64,000 nucleotides of DNA from Microbacterium sp. 4R-513 (GCF_011046485.1 NZ_CP049256.1:3162001-3226000); one strand, 5' to 3'; shown: positions 33,291 through 42,840, numbered from the stretch's first letter. Notes: generated by a model not told the origin, from the letters alone. A program made the numbers and translations.

Positions 33291-34148
33291 ATGCCTCGAC
33301 CCGCGGAATTCTCCTCTTGGCTGTCGCTCCGAGGTGGCATCGCGCACAGCGCCGAGGCAAGAGCGGCGGGGTTCTCGACCCAGAGCATGATCTCGGCGGT
33401 CCGGAGTGGTGCAGTGTCGCGCGTCCGGCGCTCTTGGCTGACCGTGCCGGGAGTCGACGCGGATGTCGTTCGCGCGGTCTCGGCCGGCGGCCGGGTGAGC
33501 TGTGTGACTGCGGCGGCGCATCATGGGCTCTGGGTGCCGCCGCATGACGACCTGCACATCGCCGTCAAGCCCACGGCATCCCGAGTTCCCCGGGCGGGTT
33601 TCGTGGCGCACTGGTCGCTCGGCCCAGCACCCGTAAGCGCCTACGCCGTCATCGACCCGCTCCTGAACGTCCTCCTTCATGTCGCGGAGTGCGCACCGCG
33701 CGAGGCCGCACTCACCGTGTGGGAGTCGGCGCTGCGCAGGGGTGCAATCAGCATGGACGTGCTTCGGCGTGTCCACTGGGCGAGTTCGCAGGCTCGGGCG
33801 GTTGCAGACGCGTGCTCAGTTTTGAGTGACTCGGGCATCGAGACGATCTTCCGCGTCCGACTGGAGCCTTTCGGCCTTCCCATCCGTCAGCAGGTGTGGA
33901 TCGACGATCATCCCGTGGACTTCCTCATCGGTGACTTACTCGTGGCACAGATCGACGGCTTCGAGCACCACAGTTCGGCGCGAGACCGCCGACGAGATAT
34001 CTCGGCGGACGCGGGGCTCGCGCTCCGCGGCTACACGGTGCTTCGCTTCGATTACCAGCAGGTGATGTTCGACTGGCCGATGGTCGAACGGACGGTTCTG
34101 ACGGCCGTCGCACAGGACCTCCACCGTGCGGCTGCCTCGCGAGCGTAG
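33291..34148 (+). CDS. AbiEi-like/DUF559 domain protein (predicted PD-(D/E)XK nuclease fold)
   Basis: The 285-residue protein has an N-terminal winged-helix-like part (PRPAEFSSWLSLRGGIAHSAEARAAG) of the kind seen in AbiEi-type proteins. The C-terminal DUF559 domain has VWIDDHPVDFLIGDLLVAQIDGF, then RRDISADAGLALRGYTVLRF. Asp...Asp-Phe-Leu and Gln-Ile-Asp supply the acidic core of a Vsr-like endonuclease fold. Such proteins are abundant, often solitary, in Actinobacteria, and their function is not settled. GC at third positions is visibly lower than in ffh (for example GTTTTGAGTGACTCG), and repeats flank the gene, hinting at transfer. No antitoxin partner is adjacent. Confidence 0.75.
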   Translation: MPRPAEFSSWLSLRGGIAHSAEARAAGFSTQSMISAVRSGAVSRVRRSWLTVPGVDADVVRAVSAGGRVSCVTAAAHHGLWVPPHDDLHIAVKPTASRVPRAGFVAHWSLGPAPVSAYAVIDPLLNVLLHVAECAPREAALTVWESALRRGAISMDVLRRVHWASSQARAVADACSVLSDSGIETIFRVRLEPFGLPIRQQVWIDDHPVDFLIGDLLVAQIDGFEHHSSARDRRRDISADAGLALRGYTVLRFDYQQVMFDWPMVERTVLTAVAQDLHRAAASRA

Positions 34149-34196
34149 GAAAGGGTGCCGACGTAGGACCGATTGTGCCGCGGATTCCTACGCTCG
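34140..34196. repeat. 12-bp inverted repeat overlapping the end of the DUF559 gene
   Basis: CGAGCGTAGGAA (34140-34151) and TTCCTACGCTCG (34185-34196) are perfect inverted copies. Further GTAGGA and TCCTAC words occur at 34163-34168 and 34204-34209. It could act as a terminator for the convergent pair, or mark the edge of an inserted segment. Confidence 0.5.
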
Positions 34197-34236
34197 GTCG
34201 ATCTCCTACGCTCCTAAAGCGCCCCGGGGTGCAGGG

Positions 34237-35400
34237 TCAGTGGGCGAGCTGGGAGAGGTGCTCGCGCAGCGTGGGGCCGGCGCGGAACTCGCGGATGAGG
34301 TGCTGGACGACCTCGCGGAGGTCGCCCTCGGCGGCGTCGGCCACCAGCAGCTGACGCGCATACGAGGCGCCCTGGGACAGGGTCGTGTCGAGGCCGGCGA
34401 ACTCGCGGGCGCACTTGAGCTCCACCGCGATCTCGGCGAGCTCATCCATGGTCTCGGCCAGATGCTCCCGCACCGGTGCCTGGGTGCCCTCGGCGTCGAC
34501 GATGATCCGGGCGTCGAGTCCGTAGCGGGCCGCGCGCCACTTGTTCTCGCGGACGAACCACGGCGGAATCGACGGAAGCTCGCGGCCCTCGTCGTACTGC
34601 CGGGAGAAGTGCTCGACCAGCACCTGCACGAGCGCGGCAACGGCGGCGAGCTCCGGGAGCGTCGACATGCCGTCGCACGCGCGCACCTCGATCGTGCCCC
34701 AGCGAGGGGCCGGGCGGATGTCCCACCGCACCTCGGTCGCGTCGGCCATCACACCGGTGCGGACCATGTCGTCGAGGTACGACTCGAATTCGCTCCAGTC
34801 CTGCAGCGGCCAGGGGAGCCCCGCCGTCGGCAGCTGCTGGAACACCAGCGCCCGGTTCGACGCGTAACCCGTGCGTTCGCCGGCCCAGAAGGGCGAGGAG
34901 GCGGAGAGCGCCTGCAGGTGGGGAAGGTAGATCGACAGGGCGTTGATGAGGGGGAAGACCTTGTTCACGTCCTCGACGCCGACATGCACGTGAATGCCCC
35001 AGATCATCATGTTGCGTCCCCACCACTGGGTGCGCTCGATGAGCTTGTGGTACCGCGTCTTGTCGGTGATGCCCTGGTCGTACCACTGGGCGAACGGGTG
35101 GCTGCCGGCGCAGAGGAGCTCGATCCCACGAGGAGTCGTCTCGGCACGGATCGCGGCGATCGCGTCGGCGATGTCGTCCACCGCCGCAGCGACGGTCGCC
35201 CCGATCCCGCTCGTCACCTCGACGGTGTTGGTGAGGAGCTCGCCGGTCACGGTGTAGCGCTCGAGCGCCGTCGACTCCTCGAGCGCCGGCAGGATCTCGG
35301 GCGCCCTCGGCACGAGGTCTCCCGACTCGCCGTCCGCGAGCATGAGCTCCCATTCGAGTCCCACCGAGGACCGGGCGGATGTCGCGAAAGGCACCGTCAT
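34237..35400 (-). CDS. Carboxylate-amine ligase, YbdK/GCS2 family
   Basis: The 387-residue protein belongs to the glutamate-cysteine ligase 2 family. It shows SVGLEWELMLAD at the N-terminus (substrate and metal-binding Glu residues), ELLTNTVEVTSG, the family signature IHVHVGVEDVNKVFPLIN near residue 130, and VRWDIRPAPRWGTIEVRACD. In E. coli YbdK has only weak gamma-glutamylcysteine synthetase activity. Actinobacteria use mycothiol, so a different amide product is likely here. The start ATG 35400 is preferred over a GTG two codons earlier. It is monocistronic and divergent from rpsP. Confidence 0.88.
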   Translation of the reverse strand: MTVPFATSARSSVGLEWELMLADGESGDLVPRAPEILPALEESTALERYTVTGELLTNTVEVTSGIGATVAAAVDDIADAIAAIRAETTPRGIELLCAGSHPFAQWYDQGITDKTRYHKLIERTQWWGRNMMIWGIHVHVGVEDVNKVFPLINALSIYLPHLQALSASSPFWAGERTGYASNRALVFQQLPTAGLPWPLQDWSEFESYLDDMVRTGVMADATEVRWDIRPAPRWGTIEVRACDGMSTLPELAAVAALVQVLVEHFSRQYDEGRELPSIPPWFVRENKWRAARYGLDARIIVDAEGTQAPVREHLAETMDELAEIAVELKCAREFAGLDTTLSQGASYARQLLVADAAEGDLREVVQHLIREFRAGPTLREHLSQLAH

Positions 35401-35472
35401 GGGCACAGTTTTGCATGCGGATGCCGCGACACGGCGTTACCGAGGTGGTTCGCGACACACTCCGCGATCTGG

Positions 35473-35509
35473 CAGAATAGAGGGTCGGACCCTCCGCTCG
35501 ACCCTCTAT
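35473..35509 (+). promoter_or_regulatory. rpsP promoter region with an overlapping palindrome
   Basis: CAGAAT at 35473-35478 is a likely -10 element. Overlapping its 3' end, ATAGAGGGTCG (35477-35487) is an exact inverted copy of 35499-35509. As the left arm starts before the expected transcription start, it may be a DNA operator rather than an RNA hairpin. Confidence 0.45.
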
Positions 35510-35603
35510 CCAGCGACAGGTCCTCCCTTCAGAGCTTCCGCCGGGTGTGCACCCCACGCTCCAGGCGATCGGTTCAATCACTTTCCACACATTCAGGAGA
35601 ATC

Positions 35604-36023
35604 GTGGCTGTCAAGATCCGTCTCAAGCGCCTCGGCAAGATCCGTGCGCCCTACTACCGCATCGTCGTCGCCGACTCGCGCACCAAGCGCGATGGTCGTG
35701 TCATCGAGGAGATCGGCAAGTACCACCCGACCGAGGAGCCCTCGTTCATCGAGGTCGACTCCGAGCGCGCGCAGTACTGGCTGAGCGTCGGCGCCCAGCC
35801 GACCGAGCAGGTGCTCGCCATCCTCAAGCTGACCGGCGACTGGGGTCAGTACAAGGGCGACAAGAACGCCGTCTCGACCGTCCGCACCGCCGAGGCCAAG
35901 GGCGAGTTCGAGGTCGACTCCTCGAAGAAGTCGGTCATCAAGCCCAAGGCCGAGAAGAAGGCCGACGAGCCCGCCGCCGAGGCCCCGGCCGACGAGGCCG
36001 CTCCGGCCGAAGACGCCGAGTAA
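35604..36023 (+). CDS. rpsP: 30S ribosomal protein S16
   Basis: S16 is an early-assembling small-subunit protein. The GTG at 35604, with AGGAGA 5 bases upstream, starts [20 protein letters not shown], the invariant S16 N-terminus; the frame upstream of it has no similarity. The conserved core extends to [22 protein letters not shown]. The C-terminal 50 residues are an Ala/Glu/Lys/Pro-rich extension typical of actinobacterial S16, giving 139 residues in all. khpA and rimM follow directly. Confidence 0.96.
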   Translation: MAVKIRLKRLGKIRAPYYRIVVADSRTKRDGRVIEEIGKYHPTEEPSFIEVDSERAQYWLSVGAQPTEQVLAILKLTGDWGQYKGDKNAVSTVRTAEAKGEFEVDSSKKSVIKPKAEKKADEPAAEAPADEAAPAEDAE

Positions 36024-36026
36024 TCC

Positions 36027-36257
36027 GTGCTCTCCGCCGCGCTCGAGCACGTCGTCAAGGGGATCGTCGATCACCCGGACGACGTCCGCATCCACTCTTC
36101 GACGTCCCCCCGTGGTGACGTCCTCGAGGTGCACGTGCACCCCGATGACCGTGGTCGCGTGATCGGGCGCGGCGGACGCACGGCAAAGGCCCTGCGCACG
36201 CTCATCTCTGCGCTCGCGGACGGCCGACGCGTGCGCGTCGACGTCGCGGACGACTGA
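36027..36257 (+). CDS. khpA: KH-domain RNA-binding protein
   Basis: The 76-residue protein is a single type-II KH domain with the RNA-contacting GxxG loop in VIGRGGRTAKALRTL. It has the classical LEVHVHPDDRGR strand. KhpA proteins bind RNA with KhpB and affect translation and cell envelope growth in other Gram-positive bacteria. It starts at GTG 36027, 3 bp after rpsP, and its stop overlaps the rimM ATG by 1 base (TGATG). This places it in the conserved S16-processing operon. Confidence 0.92.
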   Translation: MLSAALEHVVKGIVDHPDDVRIHSSTSPRGDVLEVHVHPDDRGRVIGRGGRTAKALRTLISALADGRRVRVDVADD

Positions 36258-36949
36258 TGGCGGCGACCGAAGAACCCGATTCGACGACCGCGGCAGAGGG
36301 CAGGAGCGCTGCCCGGCCGCCGAAATCGGCCAAGAACCAGCTCCGCGTGGGTCGACTCGTCAAGGCCCACGGCCTCAAGGGCGCCATCAAGCTCGAGCTC
36401 TACACCGACGATCCCGACGGGCGCTTCGTCCCGGGCGCGACCTTCACTCTGCAGGTCCCCGAGGCATCGCCCTGGCACGGCAAGACGCTGACCGTCCGCG
36501 AGTTCAAGTGGATGAACAGCCACCCCGTCGCCTTCTTCGACGGGGTCGACGACCGCAGCGCCGCCGAAGAGCTCATCCGAGCCATCCTCTGGATCGATGA
36601 GGATGCCGCAGCATCGCCCTCCGAAGACGACGCGTGGTACGACCACCAGCTCGTCGGTCTGGACGTCGTCCGTGACGGCGAGGTGGTCGGCCGCGTCATC
36701 CGCGTCGATCACCTGCCCGCACAGGATCTGCTGATCGTCCGCGCGAGCGACGACAGCGAGGTCCTGGTGCCCTTCGTCAAGGCCATCGTGCCCGAGGTGG
36801 ACATCGCCGCGGGCCGCGTCGTCGTCACCCCTCCGGCGGGTCTGTTCGAGGAGCTCCCCGGGCAGGACGACGAGGCGGAGCCGGAGGCCGACGCCGGGTC
36901 GTCAGCCGACGACGCGCGCCAGGCGGCTGACGCCGGCGACGAGAGCTGA
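36257..36949 (+). CDS. rimM: Ribosome maturation factor RimM
   Basis: RimM helps 16S rRNA processing and assembly of the 30S head around S19. The 230-residue protein begins with a charged tail (to about residue 28). The RimM N domain follows (LRVGRLVKAHGLKGAIKLELYTDDP, about 29-55), then a PRC-barrel (WYDHQLVGLDVVRDGEVVGRVIRVDHLPAQDLL). The last 30 residues are acidic and disordered. It ends what remains of the rpsP operon; trmD, normally next, lies 5.9 kb further on. Confidence 0.94.
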   Translation: MAATEEPDSTTAAEGRSAARPPKSAKNQLRVGRLVKAHGLKGAIKLELYTDDPDGRFVPGATFTLQVPEASPWHGKTLTVREFKWMNSHPVAFFDGVDDRSAAEELIRAILWIDEDAAASPSEDDAWYDHQLVGLDVVRDGEVVGRVIRVDHLPAQDLLIVRASDDSEVLVPFVKAIVPEVDIAAGRVVVTPPAGLFEELPGQDDEAEPEADAGSSADDARQAADAGDES

Positions 36950-36989
36950 GCCCACCTCACACGCCCCGCGCCTTCGGCGTGAGATCGGT

Positions 36990-37027
36990 GTGACCCAGCG
37001 GTAACACGGCGCACGACGTCGTGGAAC
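36990..37027 (+). promoter_or_regulatory. GlnR-like box upstream of the nitrate reductase gene
   Basis: GTGAC (36990-36994), 6 bp, GTAAC (37001-37005), 6 bp, a poor third site, 6 bp, GGAAC (37023-37027). The 11-bp phasing and half-site sequences agree with the known actinobacterial GlnR consensus gTnAC-n6-GaAAC repeated. It ends 22 bp before the ATG. Confidence 0.6.
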
Positions 37028-37049
37028 ATGCGTCCGGGAACATCGGGCT

Positions 37050-40000
37050 ATGAGCCCTCTCGTGGACGCGGCGGCGGTGCGCTCTGAAGCGGCACCGACG
37101 ACCGAGGTGCGCGCTGCCTGCTCGTACTGCGGTGTGGGATGCGGCATCACGGTGTCGACGGATGGCTCGAGCGTCTCGAAGACGGTGGGCGACAAGCACC
37201 ACCCCGCTAACGCGGGGAGGCTCTGCACCAAGGGGGCGACGCACCTCGATCTCATGCATGCGCCAGGACGCATGGCGACGGCGTACATCCGGCCGCAGCG
37301 CGGCGAAGCAGCCGTGCCGACTCCACTCGACACCGCGATCGCCGAGGCCGGGACGCGCCTCCGAGCCATCGTCGACGAGCACGGACCGGACGCCGTCGCG
37401 GTCTACGTCTCGGGCCAGATGTCGATCGAGGCGCAGTACCTCTCCAACAAGCTCGTGAAGGGATACCTCCGAGGCATCCACATCGAATCGAACTCGCGAC
37501 TCTGCATGGCGTCTGCGGGCACGGGGTATAAGCAGTCCCTCGGTGCCGACGGCCCGCCCGGCTCGTACGAGGATCTCGACCGGGCCGACCTGTTCTTCGT
37601 GATCGGGTCGAACATGGCCGACTGCCACCCGATCCTCTTCCTCCGCATGGCGGACCGGCTGAAGCAGGGTGCGAAGCTCATCGTGGTCGACCCGCGACGA
37701 ACGGCGACCGCCGACCGCGCGGACCTCTACCTGTCGATCGCGCCGGGCACCGACCTCGCGTTACTCAACGGGCTCCTGCACCTCCTCGTCGCCTCCGGTG
37801 AGATCGACTCCGAGTTCATCCCGCAGCACACCGACGGATGGGAGGCGATGCCGGCGTTCCTCGAGGACTACGCACCGGAGCGGGTCGCCGAGATCACGGG
37901 ACTCCGCGAGGACGACATCCGCACCGCCGCGCGCTGGATCGCCGAAGCGGGCGAGTGGATGACGCTGTGGACGATGGGGCTCAACCAGTCGACGCAGGGC
38001 ACCTGGCACACGAACGCCATCTGCAACCTGCACCTCGCGACGGGAGCGATCTGCCGTCCCGGCAGCGGGCCCTTCTCGCTGACGGGTCAGCCCAACGCCA
38101 TGGGCGGCCGCGAGATGGGCTATATGGGACCGGGCCTCCCCGGACAGCGAGCCGTCTTCGACGCCGACGACCGTGCCTTCGCCGAGGACGTCTGGGGTCT
38201 TCCGGCGGGCACGATCCGCGCGGAGGCCGGCACGGGCACGATCGACATGTTCCGCTCGATGGCCGAGGGCGAAATCAAGGCCGCGTGGATCATCTGCACG
38301 AACCCCGTGGCATCCGTCGCCAACCGGAAGACCGTCATCGCCGGTCTCGAAGCCGCCGAGCTCGTCATCGCCCAAGACGTCTTCACCGACACCGCCACCA
38401 ACGCGTACGCCGATGTGCTTCTGCCCGCGACCCTCTGGATCGAGGCGGAGGGCGTCATGGTCAACAGCGACCGCACGATGACGCTCGTCCAGCAGGGCGC
38501 GCAGCCCCCCGGCGATGCGCTGCCGGACTGGCTGCTCATCTGCCGCGTCGCCCAGGCGATGGGCTTCGCCGAGGGATTCGCGTTCCAGTCCAGCGCCGAG
38601 GTGTTCGACGAGATCCGGCGCTTCTGGAACCCCCGGACGGGATGGGACGTGCGCGGCGTGACGCACGAGCGGCTCCGCGGAGGGCCCGTGCAGTGGCCGG
38701 CTCCTCCCGGGGATGCCGAGGAGCGGCATCCGACTCGCTACCTCAACGACGGGGTGAGCCAGACGCTGCATGTCGCCGAGGACGGCACGACCCCTCGGCT
38801 GGCCTTCGCCACCCCCTCACGTCGTGCGCAGTTCCTCGCGCGGCCCCACCTCGGGCCCAAGGAGGTGCCCGACGAGGACTACCCGTGGATCCTCAATACC
38901 GGCCGCCTCCAGCACCAGTGGCACACGATGACGAAGACCGGCAAGGTCGCCAAGCTCGTGAAGCTCAACCCGGATCCGTTCGTCGAGATCAACACCGCAG
39001 ATGCCGAGCGGCTCGGGATCTCGGAGGGCGACCAGATCGAGGTCTCATCCCGCCGGGGGCGCGTTGTGCTGCCGGCCGTCGTGACCGACCGCGTGCAGCC
39101 GGGTGGATGCTTCGCACCCTTCCACTGGAACGACGAGCAGGGCGAGTACCTCACCGTCAACGCCGTGACGAGCGACGCCGTCGACCCCGCGTCGCTGCAG
39201 CCCGAGTTCAAGTACGCCGCGGTCTCGCTCCGGCGGGTGGGACCAGCGCCGTCCACGACGGCCGGCGGCCGGGACCGGATGCCGCTTCCCGCCGCCGCGC
39301 GTTCGCTCGCCGCTCCCGCGCTGGACGAGCGGGAAGGCGCCTACGTCTCGGGCTTCCTGTCCGCCCTCGAAGCGATGCCGCTCGAGGCGGGCACGGCCCC
39401 CGTGCTCCCGGCATCGGCTCCGCTCGGCGGGCTCGCGCGCGCGTGGGTCGAGGGGGTGCTCGCCGGGCTGTACTCGCGGGTCGCTGTGGACGCGCCTGAC
39501 TCCGCAGGCTCGGGACCGGCGGTGACGGTGCTGTGGGGCTCGCAGACCGGCAACGCCGAGGAGGTCGCGGCGACGTGCGCCGCGACGCTCGAGGGTCGAG
39601 GCATCCCGACCCGCATCGTGAGCATGCTGGACATGACGCTCGGGGAGCTCTGCAAGACGAAGAACCTGCTCGTCGTGACCTCGACGTTCGGCGACGGGGG
39701 CCCGCCCGACAACGCCGCGGATCTGTGGTCCGCGCTGCACCGCGACGACGTTCCCGACCTGACGGGCGTCGCGTACGCCGTCTTCGCGATCGGCGACTCC
39801 AGCTACGACGACTTCTGCGGTCACGGCCGCGGCATCGACGAGCGGCTCGCGGCGCTCGGGGCGACGGCGATCGTGCCGCGCGTCGACTGCGAGCCGGACT
39901 ACGCCGAGCCCGCGGCGGCGTGGCTGCAACAGGTGCTCGCGGCCCTGCCAGGGGCTTCCGACGCGCGCCCCGCGGTCGAGGCATCCGCTCCCGCCATGAA

Positions 40001-41126
40001 GCGGCTGTTCACACGAGCCAACCCCGTGCGCGCCGCACTCGTCACGAACACGCTGCTCAGCGGCGCGGGCTCGCAGAAGGAGGTGCGCCAGCTCGGATTC
40101 GACCTCGCGCCCGCCGGCGTGGCGTACGAAGCCGGCGACTCGCTCGGCGTCGTCGCCCCGAACGCGCCCGCCGCCGTGTCGGAATGGCTCGACCTCACGG
40201 GCCTGGCGCCGCGGACGATCGTCGAGTTCGACGGCCACGAGCGCTTCCTCGACGAGGCGCTCACGATGCAGCTCGACATCACCCGCATCACCCCCGACCT
40301 GCTCGCATTCGTCGCCGAGCGAACCCACGACTCGACCCTGGCGACACTGCTGCGGCGCGAGAACAAGGCGCGGCTCGAGCAGTACCTGTGGAGCATGCAG
40401 GCGGTCGACCTGCTGCACGAGTTCCCCGTGCAGGCGACCGCGGACGAGTGGATGACGGTGCTCAAGCGGCTCCAGCCGCGTCAGTACTCGATCTCGTCCA
40501 GCCCCAAGACGAGCCCCGACGAAGTGCAGCTGACCGTGTCGGTCGTGCGCTTCCAGACCGAGGCCGGACGCTCACGAGGCGGCGTGGCCTCGACCTACCT
40601 CGCCGATGGACTGGGCGGCCGGGACGCGGCATCCGTCTACCTGCAGAAGTCCTCGCACTTCCGCCCGCCGACAGCGGGCGACGCGCCGATGATCATGGTG
40701 GGCCCCGGCACGGGCATCGCGCCCTTCCGCGGATTCCTGCACGATCGGCGCGCGGACGGGCACTCGGGCCGCAACTGGCTGTTCTTCGGCGAACAGCACG
40801 AAGCGAGCGACTTCTACTACCGCGAGGAGCTGCTGGGGATGTGCGACGACGGCTTTCTCACCCGCCTGGATGTCGCCTTCTCACGCGACCAGCGCCAGAA
40901 GATCTATGTGCAGGACCGGATGCTGGAGCACGGCGTCGAACTGTGGCGCTGGCTCCAGGACGGCGCGCACCTCTACGTCTGCGGCGATGCGAGCCGCATG
41001 GCGAAGGACGTGGACGACACCCTCACGACCATCGCCCGCCGGCACGGCGGACTGTCGGAGGAGGACGCGGCGGAGTTCAAGAAGGAGCTCATCGCCCAGA
41101 AGCGCTACGTCCGCGACGTCTACTGA
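37050..41126 (+). CDS. Bifunctional assimilatory nitrate reductase / flavoprotein reductase (NasA-CysJ-type fusion)
   Basis: The 1358-residue protein joins two enzymes. Residues about 20-750 are a molybdopterin nitrate reductase with an N-terminal [4Fe-4S] site CSYCGVGC...LCTKG, a [23 protein letters not shown] cofactor segment, and a C-terminal MoCo-binding part ([20 protein letters not shown]). Residues about 824-965 are a flavodoxin ([11 protein letters not shown]), and about 984-1358 an FAD/NADPH reductase of the CysJ type: PRQYSISS near 1143, [13 protein letters not shown] near 1217, and the end RYVRDVY. Electrons would pass NADPH-FAD-FMN-FeS-Mo to nitrate in one chain. The start ATG 37050 follows GlnR-like boxes. 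The spacer 750-820 is Ala/Pro-rich. Confidence 0.93.
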   Translation: MSPLVDAAAVRSEAAPTTEVRAACSYCGVGCGITVSTDGSSVSKTVGDKHHPANAGRLCTKGATHLDLMHAPGRMATAYIRPQRGEAAVPTPLDTAIAEAGTRLRAIVDEHGPDAVAVYVSGQMSIEAQYLSNKLVKGYLRGIHIESNSRLCMASAGTGYKQSLGADGPPGSYEDLDRADLFFVIGSNMADCHPILFLRMADRLKQGAKLIVVDPRRTATADRADLYLSIAPGTDLALLNGLLHLLVASGEIDSEFIPQHTDGWEAMPAFLEDYAPERVAEITGLREDDIRTAARWIAEAGEWMTLWTMGLNQSTQGTWHTNAICNLHLATGAICRPGSGPFSLTGQPNAMGGREMGYMGPGLPGQRAVFDADDRAFAEDVWGLPAGTIRAEAGTGTIDMFRSMAEGEIKAAWIICTNPVASVANRKTVIAGLEAAELVIAQDVFTDTATNAYADVLLPATLWIEAEGVMVNSDRTMTLVQQGAQPPGDALPDWLLICRVAQAMGFAEGFAFQSSAEVFDEIRRFWNPRTGWDVRGVTHERLRGGPVQWPAPPGDAEERHPTRYLNDGVSQTLHVAEDGTTPRLAFATPSRRAQFLARPHLGPKEVPDEDYPWILNTGRLQHQWHTMTKTGKVAKLVKLNPDPFVEINTADAERLGISEGDQIEVSSRRGRVVLPAVVTDRVQPGGCFAPFHWNDEQGEYLTVNAVTSDAVDPASLQPEFKYAAVSLRRVGPAPSTTAGGRDRMPLPAAARSLAAPALDEREGAYVSGFLSALEAMPLEAGTAPVLPASAPLGGLARAWVEGVLAGLYSRVAVDAPDSAGSGPAVTVLWGSQTGNAEEVAATCAATLEGRGIPTRIVSMLDMTLGELCKTKNLLVVTSTFGDGGPPDNAADLWSALHRDDVPDLTGVAYAVFAIGDSSYDDFCGHGRGIDERLAALGATAIVPRVDCEPDYAEPAAAWLQQVLAALPGASDARPAVEASAPAMKRLFTRANPVRAALVTNTLLSGAGSQKEVRQLGFDLAPAGVAYEAGDSLGVVAPNAPAAVSEWLDLTGLAPRTIVEFDGHERFLDEALTMQLDITRITPDLLAFVAERTHDSTLATLLRRENKARLEQYLWSMQAVDLLHEFPVQATADEWMTVLKRLQPRQYSISSSPKTSPDEVQLTVSVVRFQTEAGRSRGGVASTYLADGLGGRDAASVYLQKSSHFRPPTAGDAPMIMVGPGTGIAPFRGFLHDRRADGHSGRNWLFFGEQHEASDFYYREELLGMCDDGFLTRLDVAFSRDQRQKIYVQDRMLEHGVELWRWLQDGAHLYVCGDASRMAKDVDDTLTTIARRHGGLSEEDAAEFKKELIAQKRYVRDVY

Positions 41127-41170
41127 CGTTCCTGGCCTGCGCGTTCCTCGGACATCCGACTGCCGAACCC

Positions 41171-41235
41171 ACCCACGCGTGCCCGAGACCACACGCCGAG
41201 GGTGTCTCAGCGTGTGGTCTCGGGCACCGATGGGT
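41171..41235. terminator. Bidirectional terminator between nitrate reductase and narK
   Basis: A 17-bp perfect stem (41180-41196 with 41210-41226) with a 13-base loop is flanked by a further ACCCA/TGGGT pairing beyond a small bulge. It lies between two convergent genes. Confidence 0.75.
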
Positions 41236-41265
41236 TGGCTCGGCGGCCTGCCCGCAGGTCTCAGG

Positions 41266-42681
41266 TCAGATGCGCTGGCCGGCGAGGGAGCGGCGCGGCA
41301 CGATGTACACCGCCACCGTGAGCGTGAGGAGCGCCGCGTACGCGATCACGAAGCCGTAGAACGCCGCCGTGTACGCGCCCGTCGTGGTCTGCGAGAGGTT
41401 CAGCATCTGCGGGATGACGAACCCGCCGTACGCGCCGATCGCCGAGATGAGGCCGAGCGCTGCCGCGGCCTTGCGCTGCATCGCGACGCCCGCATCGAGG
41501 CGGTCCGAGGCCGTCGCCAGGGCGCGCGCCGCGAAGACGTTCGGGATCATCCGGTACGTCGAGCCGTTGCCGATCCCCGTCGCACCGAAGAGCACGAGGA
41601 AGCACGCGAGGAAGACCCAGAAGTTCTCCAGGGGCAGCGTCCAGATGAGGGCCAGCGCACCGAGTGCCATGACGGTGAAGGCGCCGACCGTGACCCGCGC
41701 GCCGCCCACGCGGTCGGCGAGCCGACCGCCGTAGGGCCGGGCGAGCGAGCCGACGAGTGCTCCGAGGAAGGCGAGGGAGACGGCGGCCTGGCCGACCTGG
41801 ATCGTCGAGAAGGCGGGGAACTGGTCGGCGATGAGCTTCGGGAAGACGCTCGCGAAGCCGATGAAGGAGCCGAAGGTGCCGATGTAGAGGAGCGCGAGCA
41901 GCCACAGGTGCGGTTCGCGAAGTGCGGCGGCGGAGGCCGCGGCATCCGACTTCGCGTTCGACAGGTTGTCCATGTAGCGCCACGCGCCCAAGATCGCGAC
42001 GAGGATCAGCGGCACCCACATCCACCCCGCGAGCGAGATGTTGAGCGTCGTGGCGGCGCCGACCGTGACGACGATCGGCACCGCGAACTGTGCGACCGCC
42101 GTCCCGATGTTGCCGCCGGCGGCGTTCAGACCGAGCGCCCAGCCCTTCTCCTTCTGCGGGAAGAAGTAGGTGATGTTCGCCATCGAGCTCGCGAAGTTGC
42201 CCCCGCCGAAGCCTGCGAGCGCCGCGACGACGAGCATGACGCCGAACGGCGTGTCGGGATTGCCGACGACGACCCCGAGGAGGATCGAAGGGATGAGGAG
42301 AAGTCCGGCCGAGATGATGGTCCAGTTGCGGCCGCCGAACTTCGCCACCATGAACGTGTAGGGGAAGCGCATCGTGGCGCCGACAAGGCTCGGGAGCGAG
42401 ATCAGCCAGAACGCCTCGGAGCTCGTGAACGAGAAGCCCGCCGCGGGCAGCATCACGACGACGATGCTCCACAGCTGCCACACGATGAAGCCGAGGAACT
42501 CGGCGAAGATCGACCAGCCGAGGTTCCGGCGGGCGATCGCTCGGCCCTCGACCTGCCAGAAGGCGAAGTTCTCGGGATTCCACCCGTCGATCCAGCGGCC
42601 GGGCCGGCGGGTGAGGGTGACGGGGGTGGTGCCGGCGGCGGCCTCTGCGCCGGCCTGGGGGGATGTCACGGTCGTGGTCAT
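41266..42681 (-). CDS. narK: NarK-family nitrate/nitrite MFS transporter
   Basis: The 471-residue protein has twelve hydrophobic helices and the nitrate-porter signatures GFGGGNFASSMANITYFFPQKEKGWALGLNAAGGNIG (nitrate signature 1, helix 5) and FGATGIGNGSTYRMIP (helix 11), with the conserved substrate arginines in MRFPYTFMV and NGSTYRMI. It probably imports nitrate (or exchanges it for nitrite) for the adjacent reductase. ATG 42681 starts the protein. Two blocks of GlnR-like half-sites lie upstream on the same strand (42750-42776 and 42795-42810), so expression is likely nitrogen-controlled. Confidence 0.92.
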   Translation of the reverse strand: MTTTVTSPQAGAEAAAGTTPVTLTRRPGRWIDGWNPENFAFWQVEGRAIARRNLGWSIFAEFLGFIVWQLWSIVVVMLPAAGFSFTSSEAFWLISLPSLVGATMRFPYTFMVAKFGGRNWTIISAGLLLIPSILLGVVVGNPDTPFGVMLVVAALAGFGGGNFASSMANITYFFPQKEKGWALGLNAAGGNIGTAVAQFAVPIVVTVGAATTLNISLAGWMWVPLILVAILGAWRYMDNLSNAKSDAAASAAALREPHLWLLALLYIGTFGSFIGFASVFPKLIADQFPAFSTIQVGQAAVSLAFLGALVGSLARPYGGRLADRVGGARVTVGAFTVMALGALALIWTLPLENFWVFLACFLVLFGATGIGNGSTYRMIPNVFAARALATASDRLDAGVAMQRKAAAALGLISAIGAYGGFVIPQMLNLSQTTTGAYTAAFYGFVIAYAALLTLTVAVYIVPRRSLAGQRI

Positions 42682-42749
42682 CGCACTCTCCTCGGGAAGG
42701 GTATGAGGCGAAGCTACGGACGGCGTGTTTCCACCCGTCGGCCCGGGCG

Positions 42750-42776
42750 GTTACCTCTTCATCACATGTCCGTCAC
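42750..42776 (-). promoter_or_regulatory. GlnR-like box upstream of narK
   Basis: Read on the minus strand: GTGAC, 6 bp, GTGAT, 6 bp, GTAAC (42776 down to 42750). All three half-sites are exactly 11 bp apart. Confidence 0.6.
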
Positions 42777-42794
42777 CTGCGGCGGCGGGGGTGG

Positions 42795-42810
42795 GTTAGC
42801 GCTTCGTCAC
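42795..42810 (-). promoter_or_regulatory. Second GlnR-like half-site pair between narK and trmD
   Basis: On the minus strand GTGAC, 6 bp, CTAAC. It lies about two helical turns upstream of the 42750-42776 block and also just upstream of the trmD -10 element. Confidence 0.4.
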
Positions 42811-42834
42811 ACGTCGGAAACATGGACGGATGCC

Positions 42835-42840
42835 TAGACT
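42835..42840 (+). promoter_or_regulatory. -10 element for leaderless trmD
   Basis: TAGACT ends 7 bases before the GTG at 42848, the same hexamer as in front of recG. Confidence 0.5.

Noticed and set aside
41171..41235. CRISPR-like or phage-site repeat
   Set aside because: It is a single long hairpin between convergent genes, with no further copies, so a bidirectional terminator is the simple explanation.
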